Assembly: GCA_050309705.1 (NCBI GenBank)
Contig: JBNRMR010000142.1
Span: 1-13,114, forward strand
DNA length: 13,114 nt
From: JBNRMR01 sp050309705
Lineage (GTDB): Bacteria; Bacillota; Clostridia; Christensenellales; UBA1750
Reading direction: 5' to 3'
Below the pieces are notes generated by a model, which was given only the letters and a program-made list of their open reading frames with translations, ran no database searches and was not told the DNA's origin. Of the stretch, positions 8,401 to 13,114 are shown one piece after another (the stretch's first letter is position 1; every line of letters begins with the position of its first letter). Position numbers and translations under genes: made by a program.

Positions 8401-9095
8401 AGCTCGGTTAAAAAGGTGGTGTGGCGGCAGTGATCGGACCAATAGGTGTCGATCACCTTTATCTCAGTTTCGGAAGGGTTCCTCCCCTCGGCCCTGAAAT
8501 GGTCCCTCACGCAGACCAGATCGGCCGCCGTCATCGCCATACCCCGCTGAGCAATCATATTCGCAATCTGCTCATCATCCATGTCGGTAAATCCCTTGAT
8601 TATCGCCACATCCGCCGGAACCGGCATTTGTTCGCTCAGGGTTTCCGGCTTTTCAAGGGAAACCTCACAGCTTTCAACGGGGTTTATCAGGTATGACTTT
8701 ATCTTGTCGATATCGTCCTTTGAAAGGCTGCCATCAAGCACATAAACATTGGCGCAGCGGATAATCGGCCGCTCGCCCAGGGTGATCATCTGCACGCACT
8801 GCGCGGCGCTGTCCGCCCGCTGGTCATACTGCCCGGGAAGATAGGCGCAGGCAAAAACATGCCCGCTTGCCTTTGGCATTTCGTATAAGTAAACTTCGTC
8901 CAAATTGGGTTCGCAGAACACAGTGCTTGCAGTCATTTCAAGCTCGTTCTCCGTCAGGCCGGAGATATCATAGCGCCTGAGAATACGCAGGCTTTCAATC
9001 CCCTTTATGCCGAGGTTCCCCGAAAGGTCTCCCTTAAGATGGGCTGCCTCGACGTCAAAGCCCTTTTTCTTTTCCACAAACAAGCGATATACCAT
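5412..9095 (-). CDS. purL: Phosphoribosylformylglycinamidine synthase, single-chain form
   Basis: The fourth step of de novo purine synthesis: FGAR plus glutamine plus ATP gives FGAM. At 1227 residues this is the long single-chain form, as in the TIGR01857 group of Clostridia, not the split PurS/PurL/PurQ set. The synthetase half carries FKNETHNHPTE at 315-325 and the following glycine-rich EPFGGAATCLGG. A second synthetase-like repeat includes AIGGKDSMSGSFGDL. The glutaminase domain starts near residue 965 (FIPVYPGTNCEYDS). Its triad is intact: Cys1068 in GICNGFQ, His1198 and Glu1200 in GHSER. I chose the ATG at 9095 because GAGGGG lies 6 nt upstream and the family-like VYRLFVEKK begins there. 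An in-frame ATG at 9146 shares its A with the kinase stop (TGATG) but has no ribosome-binding site. No other pur gene is in the window. The gap after the kinase is 50 nt. Confidence 0.95.
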   Translation of the reverse strand: MVYRLFVEKKKGFDVEAAHLKGDLSGNLGIKGIESLRILRRYDISGLTENELEMTASTVFCEPNLDEVYLYEMPKASGHVFACAYLPGQYDQRADSAAQCVQMITLGERPIIRCANVYVLDGSLSKDDIDKIKSYLINPVESCEVSLEKPETLSEQMPVPADVAIIKGFTDMDDEQIANMIAQRGMAMTAADLVCVRDHFRAEGRNPSETEIKVIDTYWSDHCRHTTFLTELTDVTFGDEAGLIKAAFDEYLAARKEAGRENRPVSLMDIATISPKIMKARGLAKDLDESEEINACSIKVTANVGGKDEEWLVMFKNETHNHPTEIEPFGGAATCLGGAIRDPLSGRSYVYQAMRITGCADIRTPHDQTLPGRLSQRKISTGAAAGYSSYGNQIGLATGIVKEIYHPGYVAKHMELGAVIGAAPKANVVRERPSPGDVILLVGGRTGRDGCGGATGSSKAHDMSSIEDCGAEVQKGNPPTERALQRLFRRREASTLIKRCNDFGAGGVCVAIGELAPGLDIDLDSVPKKYDGLDGTELAISESQERMAVVVAEKDAEKFMELAAEENLEATKVAVVSSEPRLKMRWRGKTIVDLKRSFLDTNGAAQQARAHAVAADAGAFFSEKEISFDENLAQLNTCSQRGLVERFDSTVGAATVLMPYGGKYAGTESQAMCAKLPVSGETRTCTLMAHGFNPELSKLSPFHGACYAVLESVAKIAAAGGDASKARLTLQEFFEKLGDDPKRWGKPLSALLGAFHAQMKMGLPAIGGKDSMSGSFGDLDVPPTLVSFAVTAQDTKDIISAELKSPGNMICVLKVERDGCGLPNLEKAMDGFAQLKKEIEKGNVKSAYVVGEGGYAAAVCKMAFGNRIGVDFETQEKLFAPLIGDIVAECEKAPEGWPVVAVTTENDFVSVKGEKWPIIDLIVSWERTIADIFPYATDVKKEKYDSPLFTQRNVSKPAINSLKPQVFIPVYPGTNCEYDSARAFERAGAQADVFVIRNRSAQETQQSLEEMAKRIEKCQIMMLPGGFSLGDEPDGSGKFIAATLRNPAVAQAVMDLLRKRNGLMLGICNGFQALIKTGLVPYGEIRDTAADAPTLAFNAIGRHMATMVRTKMVSVKSPWLSLVNAGDVHTLPISHGEGRFVCTDQQAKMLFENGQVASQYVDMDGSAVSYMPHNPNGSMYAIEGITSPDGRVMGKMGHSERTGDRVGINAPGEKDQRIFESGVLYFK

Positions 9096-9145
9096 TGTTT
9101 TCCCCTCATCTTCCCTATGTATATGTGTGATCTGTTTTTGTCCCA

Positions 9146-11221
9146 TCAGTCTATAAGGTCATATTGTGTGGAGATATTTTCCAGCGCAGGCGTCATGCTC
9201 CCACCCGTCATGTCGTTATACCTTAGCCTAAGCTGGGGGTTTTGAACATCCTGCGTGTAGTCGTCCACGATGGCGACCTCGCCTACTCCCACCGCATAGA
9301 CCGTGTACATATTGTCGATCTTTATCACAAGGCAGTTTTCATAAACCGCGCCCCTGATGGTAACGTCATATGATACCTCGACAATCTCCTTGTTCCCCTC
9401 GTTGTCGCTCCATGTCATGCCCGCCTTCGCTCCCGCTGGCACTATCAGCGCCGTGGCGCCTGACGATTCCGTGTAGGAATAAAGGGAGCCGTCTCGGCCG
9501 AAGAAATGCTCAATCTTGCCCCGCTCAAGGGAGGCGCCGTCGGTAATGAAGCGGCTGACTATCGCAGTTCCGGAGGGCGGCTTTGCCGTGTAGTAGATCA
9601 AATTTCCCACCGGGTAAGAAACGCCATATGTCATGTCTCGGTTGGCCTGGGGCACATATGCAAGGGCATTTGAAGCAGCCTCGCCCCTGGCCATGGCGTC
9701 GCTTACGACGATGCCCGAAACATCGGGAAAGCGCTCAGGCTCCGGGCTCTGCGTGGGCTCGGGGCTTTCCTCCGGCGTTCCCTCGGGGCTTGGGCTGGCG
9801 CTCAGTTCGGGATCGGGGGTAAGCGGAGGCTCCCCGCTGGGGGATGGGCTCTGATAAGCTTGGGCAGTTGTTGCCGCAGGCTTTAATATGTCCGGTATGC
9901 CGTCTGATATCTGGTTTAGTATAAGCCTTATCAGCACTATGGCCACCGCCACCACCGCCAATATCACAGCGATTGCTATCAGTATTTTAATTATGCTGTA
10001 GGTGGCTCTGACCGCCCCGGAGCGCCCTGAGCCTTCTTCGCTGTCCGGCTCCCTTTCCTGCCAGGGTTTAGCCGCGGGTGTCTGTGGGCGGGGCAGCGGG
10101 TGGCGGTGTGAGTTTGCCAGGCTTGCTGCGCTTGCCTTTTCTTCGCTGACGGGGGCGTTTCTGGAGGTGCTCTGAAAGCTGTGGGTGCCCCTATAGGCCA
10201 CTGTCATGTTATCGTCATCGGCATCCTGGGCTATCAAAATGGCGTTGTAGAACTCCAGCATTGTCTGATACCGGTTTTCCGCCTTCACGCTCATTGCCTT
10301 TAAAAGCACCTGCTCCTGGGCGGGGGGAATGGCGCAATATTTGCTGGGCGGCTCCAGGTTATCCGTTTCCAGCCTGTCCAGGGATTCCGGCGGCACCTTT
10401 CCGGTGATGGCCCTGTAGACGGTGGCCGCCACAGCGTATACGTCTGTCCAGGGGCCCTGCTTGCCGTGGGAGCGGTACTGCTCCTCCGGGGCATATCCGG
10501 GCTTTAGTATGATGGACATGGACTTTGCACCGCCCATTATCTGCCTTGCAGCGCCAAAGTCGATTATCCGCACATGGCCCTGGCTTGTGAGGAAAATATT
10601 GTCGGGGCTGATATCCCTGTGGAGCATTCCCACGCTGTGAACCGCGGTTAAAGCGCCGGTTATCACCGGCAGCAGCTCCTGACGAACCCGCTCATATGGC
10701 ATCGGGCCTTTTTCCGCCAAATGCTGGCGCAGATTCATGCCCTCAAGATATGTCATCACCAGGTATGCAGTGCCGTTTGCCCTGAAGAAATCCCTCACTG
10801 AAACTATGCCGGGGTTGCCCTCGAACCTTGCAAGGTTTCTGGCCTCCTCCAAGAAGCGTTTTATGCCTTCCTCGAAGCGCTCCTTGGCCTCGCCTGCGTG
10901 GGCCACCACCCTGCCCCCGGGCTCTCTGCTGGCATAATCCTGCACCAAGTATTCCTTGACCGCAAGTTTTATACCTAGAACCGTGTCATATGCGAGATAT
11001 GTGATGCCAAACCCGCCGTGGCCTATCACCTTGCCGATCAAATATTTCTTTGCAAGCATAGCGCCGGGCTTCAGATAAACGGGAGACACTTCCTGGTTTC
11101 TGTCATAACCGCACAAAGGGCATATTTCGCGGCTTTGCATTGTCATGCAGCCATAGCATATTTTAGATCCGCCATTTGCGCCGCCTGTAAGATCTTCCTG
11201 CCCATTCTTTCTGTCAGACAT
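9146..11221 (-). CDS. Membrane Ser/Thr protein kinase with N-terminal zinc ribbon and extracellular domain
   Basis: A 691-residue receptor-like kinase. Four cysteines at 22, 25, 34 and 37 (CYGC, CPLC) form a probable zinc ribbon. The kinase domain spans about 60-330: glycine loop IGHGGFGITY (66-75), ATP-binding Lys89 in AVK, catalytic HRDISPDN (201-208, Asp203, Asn208), DFG (221-223) and PGYAPEEQY (241-249). The residue after HRDI is Ser where most kinases have Lys, a variant I know from clostridial kinases with this PGYAPEEQY loop. A charged linker follows, then one membrane helix at about 408-435, a Pro/Ser/Glu-rich stalk (about 455-497) and an extracellular domain (about 500-691). I chose ATG 11221, 9 nt after a G-rich AAAGGGGGG site; the codon before it is TTG. 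The upstream FHA-protease protein is a plausible partner. The start lies in a stem and overlaps a small ORF. Confidence 0.9.
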   Translation of the reverse strand: MSDRKNGQEDLTGGANGGSKICYGCMTMQSREICPLCGYDRNQEVSPVYLKPGAMLAKKYLIGKVIGHGGFGITYLAYDTVLGIKLAVKEYLVQDYASREPGGRVVAHAGEAKERFEEGIKRFLEEARNLARFEGNPGIVSVRDFFRANGTAYLVMTYLEGMNLRQHLAEKGPMPYERVRQELLPVITGALTAVHSVGMLHRDISPDNIFLTSQGHVRIIDFGAARQIMGGAKSMSIILKPGYAPEEQYRSHGKQGPWTDVYAVAATVYRAITGKVPPESLDRLETDNLEPPSKYCAIPPAQEQVLLKAMSVKAENRYQTMLEFYNAILIAQDADDDNMTVAYRGTHSFQSTSRNAPVSEEKASAASLANSHRHPLPRPQTPAAKPWQEREPDSEEGSGRSGAVRATYSIIKILIAIAVILAVVAVAIVLIRLILNQISDGIPDILKPAATTAQAYQSPSPSGEPPLTPDPELSASPSPEGTPEESPEPTQSPEPERFPDVSGIVVSDAMARGEAASNALAYVPQANRDMTYGVSYPVGNLIYYTAKPPSGTAIVSRFITDGASLERGKIEHFFGRDGSLYSYTESSGATALIVPAGAKAGMTWSDNEGNKEIVEVSYDVTIRGAVYENCLVIKIDNMYTVYAVGVGEVAIVDDYTQDVQNPQLRLRYNDMTGGSMTPALENISTQYDLID

Positions 11222-11327
11222 CAATGCGCCCCCCTTTCCCTAAAGTTGCCGCCATTCCAAAAACATTTTCAAAAGCAATGGCTTTAGCAATAGCCCTGGC
11301 ACTCGCTTTTTTGAAGACAGGGCGCAT
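11214..11327 (-). CDS. Possible 37-residue small ORF between the protease and kinase genes
   Basis: An ATG at 11327 overlaps the protease stop as TAATG and is preceded by GGAGG with a 7-nt spacer, one of the best ribosome-binding sites in the window. The frame runs 37 codons and stops at TGA 11216-11214, past the kinase ATG, overlapping it by 8 nt. The peptide is basic and alanine-rich (MRPVFKKASARAIAKAIAF at its N-terminus, IDV at its end) and could form an amphipathic helix. It may be a real small protein, a leader whose translation opens the kinase start, or a chance frame. The GGAGG arises partly from the Leu-Glu-Glu codons ending the protease, so chance cannot be excluded. I recognise no homologue. 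Confidence 0.4.
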   Translation of the reverse strand: MRPVFKKASARAIAKAIAFENVFGMAATLGKGGRIDV

Positions 11328-11328
11328 T
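11223..11328 (-). promoter_or_regulatory. Long-range stem that could mask the kinase ribosome-binding site
   Basis: AATGCGCCC (minus strand 11328-11320) and GGGCGCATT (11231-11223) are perfect 9-base complements that close the whole gap between protease and kinase. The first arm includes the last bases of the protease stop codon; the second contains part of the G-rich Shine-Dalgarno and ends one base before the kinase ATG. A competing hairpin pairs GCCCTG (11322-11317) with CAGGGC (11298-11293) and shares bases with the first arm, so the two structures exclude each other. Ribosomes finishing the protease or reading the small ORF would melt the long stem, which suggests translational coupling. 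Confidence 0.4.
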
Positions 11329-12838
11329 ATATTTCCTCCAGATCCAGCCTGAACATCTCTTCCTTGTCGCTCAAATAAAACTCCGCCCCGGCTTCCATGA
11401 CCACCGGGCTGTTTTTCTCGAAGCGCTTGCCGCTTTCACTGAAGGTGCCGTTTGTGGACATGTCTGTGATCTCGAACCTGCCCGAGCGCATATCGTAGGC
11501 GATCCTTACATGCTTCCTGCTTATGCTCGTCATATCCATGGGGTACACAAGCTGACATGAGGAAGCGTCGCGGCCGATCAGCACCTTTGAGCCCACCGGC
11601 ACCACGCCGCCGGCAAAAAAGCCGCTCATGGCTCTGACCACCGGCCTTCTCCCTGCCGCTGGCGCAGTTTTTCCATCCGCCAGTTTTGTCACGGCGCTTC
11701 TGTCCTGCATTGGGGCGACAGTAGCCCCTCCTTTTCCGTAAGGCGCGGAGGCCAGCGGCCTTGGCGTAGCCGATTCCCTCTTTTGCCATGATGGTGGAAT
11801 CGGCCTGGCTGCAGGCTGCATCTGGAAGTCCGCGCTGCTCTCTTTGGCCGCGGATGCAACGGGCCTGGTCTCTATTTTTTCGGCTTCCTCCGCCTTTTTG
11901 TCCTTCATCCGCAGGAAAAGCGCCACTATCAAAAGCGCTATGGCCAGCGCTGCCAGCGCGATACCGATCTTCAAAAGCATGTCGTAAGTATCTCCCCTCT
12001 GTTGTTCGTCAGGCTGGACTGAAACCGGCGGACTTGCCTGGGGCTGCTCCGTCAAAGGCGCGGTTTCGCCCTGTTGAACGGAGCTTTGCAGGAAGTCGTC
12101 TATTTTTGTATATGGTATGGACTCAAGGTCCAGCGCCTCTATCAGCCTTTCTATGTAGACCGCACCGTTTATATCATCGCTCACGGTGCTCTTTATTGTG
12201 ATTATGCCGATCACGCAGCCGCTTTCCTTGTGAAAGAGCGGGCCGCCGGAATTGCCGGGGTTGACTGTGGCGTCCACCTGATAATACTCGATATCGTTAA
12301 GTTTCGTCTTTTTGGAGATTGTTCCCGTGGTTATGGTCACATCCCCCGGATAAGCAGTGCTCCTGTCGGTGATGTCATAGTCCGGGAAGCCGAAGGTGTA
12401 TATCTGGTCGCCCTGGGCCGTCTCCTCGCTGCTTCCAAGGGGCAATGGCGGTTTGTTGATGGGCTTTTCCAGCTTCAGCACCGCCACATCCACCTGCGAC
12501 AGGGAAATGACCACCGAACAACTGACGAAATGGTCGCGGTTCATCCAGACCATTATATTATCCTTATATTTTTCGATAACATGGTTGCTGGTGGCCACAT
12601 AAGAGACCGGCGCGCTGTCGCCCAGGGCAAAGCCCGTGCCCAATGTGATGACAGTGCCGTTTTCGTCGACAGTGGCAATTCTGAATATTGAATCGCTCAC
12701 GTCCCTGACGGATATGGGCGCCGATTGCGAAAGGCCCGGGCCGCCGGAGCCGAATGAGGCGGCTGCAGAAACCGGAATAAGCGCGCAGGCAAGAACTGCG
12801 GCCATTATGGCCAGCAGCATCCTCTTTGCCCGTCTCAT
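11327..12838 (-). CDS. Membrane-anchored trypsin-like serine protease with cytoplasmic FHA domain
   Basis: A 503-residue protein in four parts. A signal peptide (about 1-27) ends in an Ala-rich stretch. The extracellular trypsin-like domain (about 40-240) has a complete triad: His86 in VATSNHVIE, Asp117 in QVDVAVLKL and Ser197 in NPGNSGGPL; it resembles HtrA-type proteases but has no PDZ domain. After a Gln/Pro-rich linker comes one membrane helix at about 287-309. The cytoplasmic part has a disordered linker and an FHA domain (about 405-500) with the phosphothreonine-binding residues Gly422-Arg423, Ser440, His443 and Asn463-Gly464. The FHA domain faces the same side as the neighbouring kinase's catalytic domain, so the two may interact. 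I chose ATG 12838: an AGGTGG site lies 7 nt upstream and a normal signal peptide begins there. An in-frame ATG at 12883 would add 15 residues. I see no clear promoter upstream. Confidence 0.88.
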   Translation of the reverse strand: MRRAKRMLLAIMAAVLACALIPVSAAASFGSGGPGLSQSAPISVRDVSDSIFRIATVDENGTVITLGTGFALGDSAPVSYVATSNHVIEKYKDNIMVWMNRDHFVSCSVVISLSQVDVAVLKLEKPINKPPLPLGSSEETAQGDQIYTFGFPDYDITDRSTAYPGDVTITTGTISKKTKLNDIEYYQVDATVNPGNSGGPLFHKESGCVIGIITIKSTVSDDINGAVYIERLIEALDLESIPYTKIDDFLQSSVQQGETAPLTEQPQASPPVSVQPDEQQRGDTYDMLLKIGIALAALAIALLIVALFLRMKDKKAEEAEKIETRPVASAAKESSADFQMQPAARPIPPSWQKRESATPRPLASAPYGKGGATVAPMQDRSAVTKLADGKTAPAAGRRPVVRAMSGFFAGGVVPVGSKVLIGRDASSCQLVYPMDMTSISRKHVRIAYDMRSGRFEITDMSTNGTFSESGKRFEKNSPVVMEAGAEFYLSDKEEMFRLDLEEI

Positions 12839-12907
12839 TCCCATCCCACCTTTGTGCAATATCATTTCTTGCATCCTTTTCATCTTTTGCGCTGAATCCC
12901 GCGCGGG

Positions 12908-13000
12908 CTATTCAACCACCGTGAGCGAAATTGCCGTCAGATTATCCTGCGAGGGGTTGTTCGAAACCAGCGCCGCGCTGGCCACCTCTTTCGCCCCGCC
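12908..13000 (-). pseudogene. PP2C-phosphatase-like C-terminal tail, body missing
   Basis: An open frame of 30 codons ends at TAG (12910-12908), 69 nt before the protease start. It contains EVASAALVSNNPSQDN followed by LTAISLTV. This resembles the end of PP2C/Stp1 phosphatases: a helix, then DN(L/I)TA(I/V) and a beta strand. A PP2C gene is a common neighbour of Ser/Thr kinase and FHA genes, which supports the idea. However, an in-frame TAG sits in the palindrome loop at 13003-13001, and no PP2C sequence is visible to its right on this strand in any frame. It is therefore either a remnant cut off by the inverted duplication or a coincidence within a repeat. The similarity is judged by eye. Confidence 0.3.
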
Positions 13001-13009
13001 CTACGCAGG

Positions 13010-13102
13010 GGCGGGGCGTACGAGGTGGGCAGCGCGGTGCTGCGTTCGGACAACCCCGCGCAGGATGATCTGACGGCAATTTCGGTTACGGCGGATGGGT
13101 AG
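13010..13102 (+). pseudogene. Mirror copy of the PP2C-like tail on the opposite strand
   Basis: The right palindrome arm read on the plus strand gives a matching tail: EVGSAVLRSDNPAQDD followed by LTAISVTADG, ending at TAG 13100-13102, exactly opposite the stop of the other copy. Most differences between the two copies change the amino acid, so there is no sign that both have been kept as protein-coding. The frame is open leftwards to TGA at 12893-12895 but has no ATG or ribosome-binding site. It is listed because the symmetry is exact; it is unlikely to be an expressed gene. Confidence 0.2.
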
Positions 13103-13114
13103 CCTGCGCGGGAC

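Larger units (their letters stand above)
12896..13114. repeat. Large imperfect palindrome, two 106-base arms around a 7-base loop
   Basis: Bases 12896-13001 and the reverse complement of 13009-13114 align without gaps, with 17 differences in 106 positions by hand count (about 84% identity). The centre is 13005. The innermost 10 bp are perfect (CGCCCCGCCC with GGGCGGGGCG) around TACGCAG, and another perfect block near the outer third holds CGAAATTGCCGTCAGAT. The right arm reaches the last base of the window, so the repeat may extend further. It lies 58 bases upstream of the protease start. Transcribed, it would form a very long hairpin. It could be a family of interspersed palindromes or an old inverted duplication. 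Confidence 0.85.

Noticed and set aside
7186..8411. Two long plus-strand frames of 228 and 256 codons
   Set aside because: Both are antisense to the synthetase part of purL and overlap each other in different frames. They are shadows of the real gene.
9100..9160. A promoter for purL just upstream of its start
   Set aside because: A TATACA-like hexamer is present, but only a poor -35 candidate at an unfavourable distance, so I could not support it.
12074..13073. Plus-strand frames of 205 and 145 codons opposite the protease gene
   Set aside because: They lie opposite a gene with a complete catalytic triad and signal peptide, lack protein-like features, and the second runs into the palindrome.
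12896..13114. CRISPR array or phage attachment site
   Set aside because: There is one inverted repeat and no regularly spaced direct repeats. No integrase, tRNA or cas gene is nearby.
12896..13114. Simple intrinsic terminator
   Set aside because: The inner GC-rich stem is strong, but no U-run follows it on either strand and the arms are far too long.

Overview
The window reads as a chromosomal segment of an anaerobic low-GC-lineage Gram-positive (Bacillota, class Clostridia), although base composition looks moderately GC-rich. The basis is gene content: the radical-SAM/DUF2344/RNase G trio, a long single-chain PurL of the clostridial type, Ser/Thr kinases with an N-terminal zinc ribbon, and lipoproteins with Ser-Pro linkers. 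Purple-line features such as outer-membrane proteins are absent. I cannot assign a genus.

Layout. Bases 1-2450, plus strand: the 3' end of a B12-binding-type radical SAM gene, a DUF2344 (TIGR03936-type) gene and an RNase E/G gene. They overlap each other tightly (13 nt, then ATGA) and end in a strong intrinsic terminator. From 2471 to the right end every gene is on the minus strand. In order of transcription (right to left) these are: a PP2C-like C-terminal tail inside a very large palindrome; a secreted trypsin-like protease fused through a membrane helix to a cytoplasmic FHA domain; a possible 37-residue small ORF; a membrane Ser/Thr protein kinase; purL; a TIM-barrel sugar isomerase/epimerase-like protein; a probable terminator; a class-I glutamine amidotransferase-like hydrolase; a lipoprotein with its own promoter; and a small DUF6886-like protein that converges on the RNase terminator.

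How the genes may work together. The kinase has its catalytic domain inside the cell and a probable sensor domain outside. The protease-FHA protein has the opposite arrangement: catalysis outside and a phosphothreonine-binding FHA domain inside. Next to each other, they look like two halves of a transmembrane phospho-signalling device. Their mRNA junction is unusual: TAATG stop/start overlap, a small ORF that runs into the kinase start, and a stem that could hide the kinase ribosome-binding site. The kinase is followed directly by purL, so purine synthesis may be co-transcribed with the signalling genes. The other genes are ordinary housekeeping or poorly known functions.

The most unusual DNA is at 12896-13114: two 106-base arms, about 84% identical by hand alignment with no gaps, in inverted orientation around a 7-base loop. 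Both arms can be read outward from the centre as a PP2C-like C-terminus ending at an aligned TAG. It reaches the last base of the window, so its full extent is unknown.
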